DNA of 64,000 bases from Darksidea phi (lineage: Eukaryota > Ascomycota > Dothideomycetes > Pleosporales > Lentitheciaceae). Positions 45,032-55,897 of this stretch are shown in pieces. A program made the translations under genes and the position numbers. The stretch is taken from NCBI GenBank assembly GCA_030770425.1, contig JASJFT010000169.1, forward strand, positions 38,381-102,380, in the 5' to 3' direction. Below the pieces are notes generated by a model. It did no database searches, had not been told where the DNA came from, and was given only the letters and a program-made list of their open reading frames with translations. How positions within the stretch are numbered: position 1 is the stretch's first letter; each line of letters starts with the position of its first letter.

Positions 45032-46819
45032 ATGGCCGACCTGGAATCAAATCAAACGAAGCGTTCTTCTCAGCCTTCGCAGCGATATAAAGAAGAATCG
45101 GGCAATATCAAAAGACCTGAAGGATCTCCTACTAGAATAGCGGCAGTTACATCTACACTTAACGCCGCCAGACCGGGCTCCAAATACACACAACTCCAAT
45201 GGCTCCTCATAGTCCTTGCCGTTTACTCATCAGCCCTATTCTACGGGCTCGACACCACCATCGTCGCCGTCATCCAAGGCCCCGTCATCGCACGCTTCGG
45301 CGACGTGGAAAAGCTAGGGTGGCTCGGTATCGGCTTCCCCCTTGGTTCCATTACAACAATAGCGGCCTGGAGCAAAGCGTATGGCATGTTCGACACCAAG
45401 TGGATGTATATCGGCAGCCTGGTGCATTTCACAGCAGGTAGTGCGCTCTGTGGTGCTGCGCCTAACATGGACTCGCTAATTGTGGGGAGGGTATGGGCAG
45501 GCGTAGGGGGTGCTGGTATGTATCTGGGCCAGTTGAATATCTGGACGCAGAATACAAGTATGGAGAAAAGGTCAATGTATATCAGCGGCGGAGGGATTGT
45601 TTGGGGGTTGGGGTGCATAATCGGGCCGCTTATTGGCGGTGCGTTCGCTGATGGTGCGGCGACCTGGCGCTGGGCCTTTTACAGTCAGTGAGTGAGACCC
45701 GTGTCGATGGGCTGTATATTAATAAAGCATATAGTCAATCTTCTGCTCTTCGGCATCTTCACTCCGGTATACTTTTTCGTCATCCACTCGCACATGCCAG
45801 GCCCTGCGACACCCCTCTCGAAGCGAATGAAAGAGCTTGACTGGCTCGGCATTATGCTCAATGCGGGAACCTTCACTACATTCGTTATTGGCTTCGCCAT
45901 TGGCGGTACGCTGTGGCCCTGGCACGATGGTCGAACAATCGGCACCCTCGTAGCTTTCGGGGTAGCACTGGTAGCATACATCCTCCAACAACGCTTCACC
46001 ATTCTCACGACTCAGAAAAACCGCGTCTTCCCCGTTCGCTTTCTTACACGGAGAACTTTCCTCCTCCTCTTCGTCGCCCAGTGCTGCGTGCAGACGGCCC
46101 TCGCAGTCCCCCTCTACTACATTCCACTCTTCTTCCAATTCTCGCGCAACGAAACTGCCGTCACATCTGCAATCCGTCTCCTCCCCTTCGTCATTGTAAA
46201 CATTGTCACCGTCCTGGCGAGTGGCGCGCTGCTGCCGAAGTTCGGCTGTTACATGGTCTGGTATCTTACCTCTGGAATCTTAAATACTGTTGGCGGTGCG
46301 CTATTCTTCGCAACGCTTACACCGCAGTCATCAGCGGGGGCTATTTACGGGTTCGGTATCTTGCTTGCGCTGGGCACGGGACTCGCACAGCAGGTGGCAT
46401 ATTCCGTTGCTTCTGTGAAAGCGCCAGAGTATGTGTCCGACGCGGTGGGATTCATCAACTTGGCGCAGGTCGGATCCGTGGTTATCGTCTTGACATTCGC
46501 CTCGCTCATCTTCCAAAATGTTGGCTACCACGGCGTCAAGACAGCACTTGCGGGACTTGACGTCAACGAGTCTGAAATTAGAGCTGCTTTGGGTGGAGCG
46601 AAGGGTGGAGTATTCGATGTTGCTATTTTAAGTGAAGAGGCGCGAAGAGCTGTGGATGTAGGGATCGTGGATGCTCTTAGATGGGCCTTTTTCACCGTGC
46701 TCGTTGCGGGTATCGTCGGCATTCTTGCGAGCCTGTGCATGAGGAGAGAGACTCTGTTCAAGCTATCTGTGGATGAAGCAGTGGAAGGAGATGGAAAAGA
46801 GGGTAAATACGAAAGATAA
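45032..46819 (+). CDS. Major facilitator superfamily transporter, drug:H+ antiporter type
   Basis: Exons 45032-45683 and 45735-46819 (intron 51 nt, GTCAGT donor, CATATAG acceptor), 578 aa. The junction rebuilds WRWAFYINLLLFG, the conserved loop after TM5/6 in 14-spanning fungal MFS exporters. Other signatures: FYGLDTTIVAVIQGPVIARF, LGWLGIGFPLGSITTIAAWS, GRVWAGVGGAGMYLGQLNI and YISGGGIVWGLGCIIGPLIG (antiporter motif C-like). The N-terminal 50 residues are a polar cytosolic tail. Probable role is export of a small molecule at the plasma membrane; substrate unknown. Divergent from the 2OG oxygenase gene. Confidence 0.9.
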
Positions 46820-47399
46820 CTACACGTCAATATAACTCGAGCGGCGATGCGCAATACAATGAGACACCAGGATATTGAGAAGTATGAGCATTTGACTGGT
46901 TTCAAAGTTTTGAAGCTGTGGGAAAGTGGCGGTGGTATGCATTTTCTAGACGGCGATGTGCCTTCTTTTGCAGAAGACACACGATTTCCACGTGGTAAAT
47001 CGTCTGATAACAGCTCTACGGGCGGAACTAGCAGTAGAGTGGCACAAAGTCTGGGGGCCCCATCGTCGCAAATTCATCTAGGTCCTGATTTTTGCTGTCT
47101 ATTGATGCTGGTAGATATCGTGGACAGGCAGTAGCATCTGATGGTGCTGTCTCGGAAAGCTTACGACAGGCTGAATGCAGGTGCGGGGATGTAACCAAAC
47201 ATAGTTGTAGATAGATGCTGTTAGGAAGCCAGTAGATCTGCAAGGTCATGCAAGCCAAGCGCCGACCGCCCGTCAGCATCCGCAGCTTCCTGGAGTATAA
47301 ACACCCTCTTATCTGCTTTGAAGGTGCAGTCCTGTCGCTGACGGATTCCATTTCCTCGAAACGTGTACGCATCCTACACCCCAGGCGATAGGCGTTAAG
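46820..47399. other. Intergenic, nothing recognised
   Basis: 580 bp between tandem genes with only motif-free short frames. Confidence 0.35.
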
Positions 47400-47873
47400 A
47401 TGGTGAAAGGAGGGTGTTTGTGTGGGAAGGTTATTTTCGAGTTTAGCGGAGACTCTGTTAAGACGGTAAGCGGGATTGATGATGAAAACGGTAGTAAGGT
47501 GAATGCTGACGTTGATTGCTAGGTACTCTGCCACTGCCTTAACTGCAAACGCATTACCGGTACTGCATACTCCACCAATGTAACCGTTCCATCATCGGCG
47601 ATACGCACCCAAGGCGACGCTAAACAGTTCATATTCGACTCGGGACAAGGTCCGATGTTCAAGATCTCGTTCTGCGACACTTGCTCGAGCACGCTGTGGA
47701 AGGAGAGCGATGCGGAAGGGTTCAAAGACCTCCACTTGATACAATCTGGAGCGCTGGGGCCGGATTTCGATAATTATCCACCGGATGGGGAGATCTTTGT
47801 GCTGTTCAGATCGAAGTGGTTGAGTCCATTAAAGAACGTCCAGCAATTCGAGGGGACGGATTCGGGATTGTGA
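47400..47873 (+). CDS. GFA/CENP-V-type zinc-binding protein, two exons
   Basis: Exons 47400-47465 and 47523-47873 with a 57-nt intron (GTAAGC donor, GCTAG acceptor), 138 aa. The family fold binds zinc through Cys clusters, all visible: GGCLCGKV near the N-terminus, LCHCLNCKRITGTAY just after the junction, and FCDTCSSTLWKE. The remainder (DLHLIQSGALGPDFDNYPPD, RSKWLSPLKNVQQFEG) matches the usual C-terminus. Members are named after glutathione-dependent formaldehyde-activating enzyme, but most fungal copies have no proven reaction. The start was chosen because the first zinc motif begins at residue 4. Confidence 0.88.
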
Positions 47874-48000
47874 CTCTCTTGGTACTAGATGAGACACCGG
47901 TTTGTTGTATACACCATAGTCGTTCAAGTCGCATTCTTCTTCTCAGGTGCAGATATGCCACAAGATGGGATGCAATGTAATGATTCAAGAGGTACTCAGT

Positions 48001-49215
48001 TCATTTCCCGGCAGCGGCCGCTTTGGCAGCTGCAGCCTCCCTTTTCCGCTGCAGGTACCGTTCTTTGGCACTGTTGATCTCGCCCTGGGTCTTCTGGCTC
48101 TTGCTCGCGTGCTGCAGTTTCCTCTGCTCCTCAGCGTCTTCGTCTGCTTTTCGCTTCGCTGCTTGCTCGATCTGCTCGGCGACCATTTGTGTATGCCTGG
48201 CTCGGATATCACGCTGGTTAGCATTGCGACCCTGGTAACTGGATTGAGGTCCGGCCGGTCGTGACGATGTGGTAGGTGCGGTTGTTGACTTCTTCGGCTT
48301 CGCGACGATGTTCAAGCCGGCTGAGAGCAGCTGTGTCTTGTCCGCCACCTGACCCTCCTCATTCAAGATGATGCTCTTGCCCTGTTCCCGCATTTCCCGG
48401 GCGATTTCTGCGTCCGTCTTCTCCTTTTCTTCCTCGATGTCTATCTTTACACCTGACTTGGTAATTTCAGCGGCAGCATCCACAGCCTCCTGATGCCGCT
48501 TCTCCTCCTCCATGAGCATCCGCTTGTGGAAGCCCTGCATACCAAATTTGCGACGCTTTTCATCCTCGGCTTCCTGTCGTTTCTTCTCCTCGGCCTCTGC
48601 TTTGCGCACTTCCTCTTGCTGTGCCTTGTATGCGCCTGTGACGAACTTCTCTTTATCGGCGAATTCATCACCCTCGGCTTCTCGTTCACGCTGTAGGAGC
48701 TTGTCCCGCGCGCGCAGCTGGTCCTTCTTGCGCAGCTCGGCGGACTCGAACAGGTTGTCCAAATACTTTGGTCGGCGCTGGAGGGCGTCTTCTCGCTCGG
48801 CCGCCTTCTTGGCGGCAGTCTTCGCGTGGAGGGCATCGTATGCAGCATCGTAATCATATATTTTGGCGTCGACTTCTATGGCTTCTTTGGCGCGTCTCTC
48901 GGCTTCTTGTGCACTGGCTGAGTTCGCGAGAATCGTGGGATCATCTTCCTTCGCCAACGGTTTTCTTGCCGGCGGTCCCGAAGGCTTTCCTTTCGGTTTC
49001 GGAACGGGCTTTTCGAGCTTCGGTGTAGACGCTGTCTCGTCGAAGTTAAATTCATCGATTGCCTCTACCCTAGCCGTCACCTTCGCCTTGACTTCCGGGA
49101 CGTCTTCGTCGTCATCAAACAGCGGCTTCTTCTTTTTCCCGGGTGCAGGCTTTGCGGGTGCTGTCGATCCACCGAGTGCTTTGTTCTTGATGTTTAGGCC
49201 AAATTTGAACGACAT
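48001..49215 (-). CDS. Nuclear speckle splicing regulatory protein 1-like (NSRP1/CCDC55)
   Basis: NSRP1 proteins are nuclear coiled-coil factors influencing alternative splicing. Start taken at ATG 49215 (MSFKFGLNIKNKALGGS), 404 aa; the frame extends upstream to 49308 but the family begins near this Met. Typical features: N-terminal FGLNIKNK, an acidic block PLFDDDEDVPEV, then the conserved core IYDYDAAYDALHAKTAAKKA, RRPKYLDNLFESAELRKKDQ and EREAEGDEFADKEKFVTGAY. A long Lys/Glu-rich coiled coil and a disordered C-terminus follow. No introns. It starts 224 bp from the divergent NFKBIL1-like gene, another nuclear protein. Confidence 0.85.
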   Translation of the reverse strand: MSFKFGLNIKNKALGGSTAPAKPAPGKKKKPLFDDDEDVPEVKAKVTARVEAIDEFNFDETASTPKLEKPVPKPKGKPSGPPARKPLAKEDDPTILANSASAQEAERRAKEAIEVDAKIYDYDAAYDALHAKTAAKKAAEREDALQRRPKYLDNLFESAELRKKDQLRARDKLLQREREAEGDEFADKEKFVTGAYKAQQEEVRKAEAEEKKRQEAEDEKRRKFGMQGFHKRMLMEEEKRHQEAVDAAAEITKSGVKIDIEEEKEKTDAEIAREMREQGKSIILNEEGQVADKTQLLSAGLNIVAKPKKSTTAPTTSSRPAGPQSSYQGRNANQRDIRARHTQMVAEQIEQAAKRKADEDAEEQRKLQHASKSQKTQGEINSAKERYLQRKREAAAAKAAAAGK

Positions 49216-49439
49216 GTTGGCGTGACCGAGTGCTTGAGAAAGACGCTGGCAAACATGCTGAATCTCTAAAGCGCCAAGAATAGCCAAGAACGCACAGGCG
49301 TGCAACATTGAAGTTCCGCGTATCGGCCGCTGTCGCTTCCCCGTCGTCCGTCATTCCATCAACACAGGCCGACCTTCGAATTATTCCATTACCGCACACT
49401 TCATGCACGACTGCAAGCGGATACATCATAGTCCCCACC
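49216..49439. promoter_or_regulatory. Short bidirectional promoter
   Basis: Only 224 bp separate the divergent NSRP1-like and NFKBIL1-like start codons, so the two genes must share a compact promoter. No TATA box is evident. Confidence 0.45.
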
Positions 49440-50489
49440 ATGGAGGACCCGGCTGACGACACGTATCGCGAAACGAACATTTACGGCACCACCAAAGCGT
49501 CTAAATTCCAATTTAAGGCTAGATCACACAAGCGCTCGAAGCGGGGCCATAGAGATCACGAAGAAGACGGCGATGGGGAACAACCGTCCAAGCGTCAAAG
49601 GCTAGACAAAGACGATGAACCGCGCAAGCATCGAGATTCCAGGCGGAGACGCAAGCACCGCTCCGACTATGACCGCACCTTCGTCCGTACCGGAGACTAC
49701 GAGGACCCGGGTCGCCGCTACCGCGAGTCATTATATGATGGACTGGATGACCAAGGAGCGGGCTCGCCCGGCATCGACCCTGAGTCTGCCTTCCGCGAGT
49801 CGCTCTTTGATGCTATGGCAGACGACGAGGGTGCCGACTACTGGGAGAGCGTCTATGGCCAGCCAGTCCACATATACCCAACCACCAGACCTGGGCCGGA
49901 CGGCAAACTTGAGCGTATGAGCGAGGAGGAATATGCCGAATTTGTGAGAACGAAGATGTGGGAGAAGAGCCATCAACACATTCTTGAGGAGCGCGCGGCG
50001 AGGGAGAGGGCACGCCAGAAGCAGAAGAGACAGCACAGCCATCGGGAAGAGGAGGTTTCCCGGGAAGAAGCGGAGAGGGAGAAGGTCATGCGCCAGATGG
50101 AGGAAAGCCTGAGGCGTGGCCAGGAGCGGAAGAAGGCTAAAGAAGCCGAAGCATCCTGGTTGAATTATCTCACCAAGTGGGAGCATCTCAAGGCCAATCC
50201 GCCAACGCCTGGGGCTGAAAAAAGCGCTCGAGAGATGATCCCTTGGCCAGTCGCTTCGGGCAGGGCGAATCAAGTTGAGAAAGGGGAGATCGAGCGTTTT
50301 CTAAGAGCCACTCATGCTTGGCAAGATGACGCTGCAGCGATGCTGAAGATCGAGCGCGTACGATGGCATCCCGACAAGATGCAGCAGCGCTTCGGACAGC
50401 ACATCGACCCAGATACCGTGAAACTGGTCACGGCTGTCTTTCAGGTCGTTGATCGTTTGTGGAACGAGCGAAATGGCCACCGGAAATAG
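49440..50489 (+). CDS. NF-kappa-B inhibitor-like protein 1 (NFKBIL1-type) homologue with J-like C-terminus
   Basis: Start taken at ATG 49440 (MEDPADDTYRETNIYG), 349 aa; the frame is open further upstream but without an ATG context. The N-terminal third is highly charged and basic (RSHKRSKRGHRDHEED, SRRRRKHRSDYDR), suggesting nuclear location. The middle is a Glu/Arg coiled coil. The C-terminus carries the diagnostic block WLNYLTKWEHL, IPWPVASGRANQVEKGEIER, then a J-domain-like IERVRWHPDKMQQRFG with HPD near residue 307-312, and VFQVVDRLWNERNG. This combination is typical of fungal NFKBIL1-like proteins, whose role is poorly known. Divergent from the NSRP1-like gene. Confidence 0.85.
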   Translation: MEDPADDTYRETNIYGTTKASKFQFKARSHKRSKRGHRDHEEDGDGEQPSKRQRLDKDDEPRKHRDSRRRRKHRSDYDRTFVRTGDYEDPGRRYRESLYDGLDDQGAGSPGIDPESAFRESLFDAMADDEGADYWESVYGQPVHIYPTTRPGPDGKLERMSEEEYAEFVRTKMWEKSHQHILEERAARERARQKQKRQHSHREEEVSREEAEREKVMRQMEESLRRGQERKKAKEAEASWLNYLTKWEHLKANPPTPGAEKSAREMIPWPVASGRANQVEKGEIERFLRATHAWQDDAAAMLKIERVRWHPDKMQQRFGQHIDPDTVKLVTAVFQVVDRLWNERNGHRK

Positions 50490-51741
50490 AGCCATATCCA
50501 CACGATGACTGCACCTTTCGCTAATCTTAGAACTGTTCGACTTCTGCCTACCATCGTTCCCGTCATGGTCCTGCAATCAAAAGCATCAACGCCACGGGTT
50601 CTACCTATGGCACCAGCAATCGTTGTGATCATATATCATCGGCTGCCAAGCAAACTCCATCAAACAGATGCTGCAAGTCGCAAGTTTAGTCCTCCCTTTC
50701 GCATGAGCGGTCGTCTTGTCCCACCATCTTAATCTCCGGTTATCGCCAAGGACAGCCCATGCTGCAAGCTCTGATAAACCTGGCGGCATTTCCCCGGCAG
50801 CTCTCGAGATTGGTGCCGAGTACTGCTCTAGTTGTACAATCAAATTGCGTGCACGCCACCTCATTTGTCGTTGATACTGCAGTACGCGGTAGCGGTTTTC
50901 TTGGCGTCCACCGTTAATCTAGCTACTACACGGAGGGGTCAGGCGTCGGGTGCGGAATGTTCGTACCGCCGCGGGCGTGTGAGGCTCACTAACCGGCTAA
51001 ATCTCTAGGGTCTTGGCCGAGACGTTCTTGAACCGCTCCGCCGACGATTTGTGGCCAAGCCGTCGCCAAGTCGCGCAAACGCAACTTGTCTTGGCAGATG
51101 CGATGGTCAGACTTCCATCCAAGGACTCTGGCTAATGGCGCAGCGCTTGTCTAGCTTCCAGGTGCTGCCATTGTACCTGAAATTTCGCGAGTACGAAGCG
51201 TGTAAACATACCGATCGGCTTGGCGTTTCAATCGATATTCACACCCCCACTACCGTTTCCGCGCAGCCCAAAACCCGGTCCGCCACCCCATCCAGGGCGG
51301 GACGCTCAAGCGTACCCATTCCGCCGCCAAACAATATGGACGCTCTTCTCTAGACCGGGGTACTACGATGATACAACCGTCTATAGTGACCGAGGCTCTG
51401 CAGATGCGTAGGGCTCTCGGGCGCAAATAGCCGGTGGCAGCAGCTCTGGGAAACCTGGGGAATTCTATATACGTCCTTAGCATAACGTGCTACAGTAATA
51501 TATGCACCCCACACATGACCGGCAAATACACCCCACAAAAAGTTGCTCGACATTTGCAGGCTGTTTTGGCCGGAAAGTAGACAGGGCCCTTGCACGACAT
51601 GGGCGAAACAGATGGCGATATCGCTATCAAACCTTCCGAGAGGATGTATATAAGGACTGTGGATCCCCATGATAAGAAGTTCACCACCTTAGTACCTCAC
51701 CGTCTCACCACTCTACTCTCCAGTCCAGCACAACCGCTACA
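50490..51741. promoter_or_regulatory. Upstream region of the GH11 xylanase gene
   Basis: About 1.25 kb without a supported gene. It contains two GGCTAA words (50995-51000 and about 51130-51135), the core recognised by XlnR/Xyr1 xylanase activators. CreA-type words CCGGGG near 51354 and CTGGGG near 51456 are also present. A TATA-like tatataagg near 51648 lies about 95 bp before the start codon. Site identities are by motif only. Confidence 0.45.
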
Positions 51742-52476
51742 ATGGTCGCCTTCTCCTCGGTCTTGCTTGCGCTTGGCAGCGTTGCCTCTGTGCTCGCCTC
51801 TCCCGTCAACCTTACCGATAGTTCCATGGTGAACCTCATCACCCGGGCTACCTCTCCAGGAACCGGTATGCACGATGGCTTCTTCTACTCCTACTGGACC
51901 GATGGTAGGGGCTCCATCACCTACAACAACGAGGTAAGCTGCGCAACTCTAAAATCGCTCCTAGCGTCCTATTAACGTGAGTAGGCCAAGGGAAAGTACT
52001 CCTGCCAGTGGAACAACGTGGGCAACTGGGTTGGTGGCAAAGGCTGGAACCCAGGAAGCGCTCGCACTGTCAAGTACAGTGGCACTTGGACCGGCCAGAA
52101 TGTGAACTCTTACGTCTCGCTCTACGGCTGGACTCGCAGCCCGCTCATCGAGTACTACATTGTCGAAGCGTACGGCAGCTACAACCCATCTTCCGCAGCA
52201 GCCAAGAAGGCTACCATCTCCGTTGATGGCGGCACCTACGATATCCTCCAGACCACTCGTGTCAACCAACCCTCCATCGACGGCACGTCGACCTTCCAGC
52301 AGTTCTGGTCTGTTAGGCAGCAGAAGCGTGTTGGCGGATCTATCGACGTCAAGGCCCATTTTGATGCTTGGGCCAAGGCTGGAATGAACTTGGGCAGCCA
52401 GCACAACTACATGATCCTTGCTACTGAGGGATACCAGAGCTCTGGATCTGCTTCCATCACCGTGGAGGGCCCATAA
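51742..52476 (+). CDS. Secreted GH11 endo-1,4-beta-xylanase, two exons
   Basis: Hydrolyses xylan outside the cell. Exons 51742-51933 and 51985-52476 (intron 51 nt, GTAAGC donor, GTAG acceptor), 227 aa. A signal peptide spans about 1-19 ([20 protein letters not shown]) with a short propeptide. GH11 signatures: [38 protein letters not shown], then [16 protein letters not shown] with nucleophile Glu120, and [16 protein letters not shown] with acid/base Glu212. Length is normal for a single-domain enzyme; there is no carbohydrate-binding module. The promoter contains candidate XlnR and CreA words. A plant-biomass-degrading lifestyle is suggested. Confidence 0.96.
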
Positions 52477-53100
52477 GCGCTCCGAGCATGGCCAACAAGA
52501 AGCGAAGAGATGGTTCAGACTTGAAATTATACTTGTCAATTCACTTTGCTGTGGCCTTTTTGGAAAATGTAAATATGTTTAGCATTGTACAGTCGCTCTA
52601 TGTTACATCACAACGGATTATACTTTCTAGTATACACGTCTTCTGCCCTTTCAATCTTCTAAGAATTCTTTTCCCTACTTCATTCCCACCCCCACTCGTC
52701 TCACCCCAAGTTAATTTCCACTTAGTCGCTGTCATAAATCGGCAACATCCCTGGCTAATACCTTTCGAGATGCGAGCGTACGCGGGTAAAGTTCCCTCTC
52801 GTGTAGCCCTAGCATAACCGTGCTAAGCTATAAGTACTCTATCTTTTCGGAGATGGTAGGTGCTCGAAGACTATCGAGCGGACATTGAACGAGCTATATC
52901 TTTGACGCTTTGCAACATAGGAAGATCTAGTTGGCACTGCAAATCGGGAAGGAATACAGCGTAGCGGCATATTTGAGCACGCTAAGTCCACGGTTGGACT
53001 GGCTCTGGTTGAGCCACGTCGATCCCGTCTCGTATCGCAACCCGATTCTCCTAATCTCCTAAGTCCCACGCAGTTTACACAATTTCGTCGAAGACTAGTC
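52477..53100. other. Intergenic, nothing recognised
   Basis: About 620 bp of 3' UTR and upstream sequence, with only short frames. Confidence 0.35.
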
Positions 53101-55345
53101 TTGGACGCGATGGAAGCCTACATCTACTCGCCACTCCCGGACAACGAGGGCGGCAACGACGTATTTATCCGTCTCCTGACCCTCACACCGAGACGCAAGC
53201 TGGACACTTCACCACTAACATGCTCAATCTTCGCCACGCCCCTTTCCCAAGCCCCGCCCTACGAGGCCGTCTCTTACTGCTGGGGTGACGAAAAAGATCA
53301 AGAGAATGTATACCTTATGGAGCCTGACGGCGACGGAACTTGCGCCAGCAGTACCAAGCGCAGCGTTCAAGTGCCGAAAACCTTAATACCATTTCTATAC
53401 CGAACAAGATCGGCTATGGAATCCAGTGACGGTGGTGTCAAGTCGAGAATTCTTTGGATAGATTCCATCTGCATCGACCAATCTTCTGATGCCGAGAAAA
53501 GCAGCCAGGTCTCTCACATGCGTGACATCTACGCCCGAGCCACGAGAACAAACATATGGCTCGGTGAGGAAGATGACTCCAGCGCCTTGGCCCTCGCCTA
53601 TACGCAAGCCCTCGCCTATGCACAAGCCCTCCGTCACGGCTTAGAGAACCGCGTATGCAAGTAAGTGATCGGCGGCAACCTGACGGTTAACCATATTTTG
53701 AGCTCTGGCCCTGGTACAGGGGATATCAGTGCCAGATTCGGGGACCCTCAGCTCGAGACTTTCTTCCGCTTACTTCAACGCCCATGGTTCACACGCGCCT
53801 GGATCGTACAAGAGTTCGCCGTGTCTAGGAATGCCCATTTTATCTGCGGCGCGAGCTCGCAGCCCTGGCTCACGATGTTCTTCGCGTGTACCTATCTAAT
53901 GGTTTGCCATACATGGATCTGGAGTGTTTATCCTGCGCAGCAGCTGTGGCATTTCTTTGTCTTAGGCGTTAGTCAGCAAGAGTGGGAAAAAGGAACTGAG
54001 GTACAGTGGTGGAGGCTCCTCGCCCGGCATCGAAGTTCCGCGGCAAAGGACCCACGTGACAAGATTTTCTCGTTCTGGGGGTTGAGGTGCCAACTACAGT
54101 TCGAGGAGATGGGCATAGGGCCTAGGTATGAAGAGAGTGCCGAGGTACTTCATGCGAGATTAGCGGTCAAGGCTATAGAAAACGGGCATACCGAGATCTT
54201 TAGTGCGTCAACCCCTCGGTAGAAGAAAATGGCGAACGCCTGCTGGATTGCGACTTGCCTGCACCATGCTGCGCAAGCCAGTACGGCGGCGCGTAGCCTA
54301 AATTCAGGGAGCATCGACACCCACTCTGTATGAACTTGACTGACTGCAAGACCCCATCGTAGGTATACCGCGACTCGTCGACCCGGCCTATAACAGCATC
54401 CTTCTTCTCAATATACCGACCTGGGCGCCAGACTGGCGCTACACCTCTTCCACGCCAAGCACTCTTACGCAATCCGACGTTAGCGACACAACATGGACGC
54501 CACCATAGACTGCATCCTCCATCTCCACTTTCGCACCAACATTCGCCTTCTCCGACTCCAAGATATTATCGCTCACGAATCCTCGACCCAAACTCTGTCT
54601 CCAAGGCTATATCGTTGGGCGTATAGCTCGCCTCACCGCAGAAGCATGGGAAGATCCCATACCTACAGCAGCAAACCCAACGTTGCGCGAGGAAGCGCGC
54701 ATAATGCAGCAGACACAGTCCCAGATCCAGACGTGGGAAAACGTGTTGATTCCCCAAACTCCCTTCAGCCTCCTCTCTCCACGCACCTTCTTCACGCCAT
54801 CAATTTAGACGATGTACGGTCCAGTAAAGTCCGACTCCAACTTACGCGCAGCATACACAACGCTCTTCGGCGGCATCCTCCTAGGCGGCAACGATAAAGG
54901 AATGCGCTCCGCAATGTCGTACTTCCTTCGTCGACAAATACCGCTCCTTCTCCTGCGCCTCTTTCACATCTCCGACTACGTCTGGTCCTGGCTATTAGTC
55001 GTTCTGCTGGAGAAGCTGTTGAACAAAATAGGTTATTTCCAACCCGACTTGCTTTTCCGCAGCCACCCGGCCGGAAGCCCCATGGTGAATCGGAAAGCGG
55101 CTAGTGTGCTAGGTGAGAACGGAGTCAGATACATGGCGTTAGTACCGAGGATCAGCGATGTGGGGGACTATGTAGTGGTGTGTAAGAGTTTGAGAGTGCC
55201 ACTTCTTTTAAGGGAGGTGAAAGGGGGTGGGAAAGGGGAATGGGAGTTCGTTGGGGATGCGTATGTGCATGGAGTTATGAAGGGAGAGGTTTGGGAGAAA
55301 AGGGGTTTGGGTGGCGAGGAGTGTGAGGTCTTTTGGATCGTTTGA
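53101..55345 (+). pseudogene. HET-domain gene, probably disrupted
   Basis: ATG 53101 opens a HET domain: PPYEAVSYCWGDEKDQENVY, RILWIDSICIDQSSDAEKSS, MRDIYARATRTNIWLGEEDD, RPWFTRAWIVQEFAVSRN, then DPRDKIFSFWGLR. The reading needs introns at 53661-53702 (42 nt, GTAAGT donor but weak GAG acceptor), 54203-54362 (GTGCGT donor, GTAG acceptor) and perhaps 54743-54808. Exon 3 resumes with the typical NIPTWAPDWRYTSS. The C-terminal block (RAAYTTLFGGILLGG, YMALVPRISDVGDYVVVCKS, VGDAYVHGVMKGE) is the usual HET tail. One TAG at 54506-54508 stays in frame with no usable splice pair around it. Without splicing, TAA at 53662 and TAG at 54806 also interrupt. Confidence 0.65.
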
Positions 55346-55897
55346 GTTTACTTCAAGATATAAGGGTACGGTAATCTAGCTTTAGTACCCTCTTCTTGTT
55401 CCTCTGAACCTTCTTTCCGATCTGTATGTAGCCACATTCTTGGACGTCTCTCTTGCGACAGAGGCGGTTCACACGATCGTTTCCTTGGACGATCGATCCC
55501 TCCAAATTTATTAATACACTTTATAAATACAGTGTCAACCCTTCAACATCTCCATACCCATTTTTCCACTTCCAGGACACCTAAGCAACAAGCGAAAAAG
55601 GTTAGGAAATCCGCGAAACCAAGACAAGGTAAGAAAAGAAAAGAGAATTGGTAGCAAGCCTATCAAAAAGAATGGCAATCGTAGCGACGACCGCAAATTA
55701 GGATCTAGAATACTTGACATTGTTTCGGTAATCAATGGCATTTAGCTCCCCTGGATCGCAATACCCATTATACGCCTCACGATTTAAATTCACTGCCCCC
55801 GAAAGAGACTTCCCTGAAATATTTAAAGTTTCTCTTGGTATCGGCATTCGAGGTATATGTGCGTGATGCACAGCTGCCATGATTAGAACATGTTCTT
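55346..55897. other. Intergenic between two HET loci
   Basis: No gene recognised. The left part is the 3' flank of the first HET locus. Confidence 0.3.
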
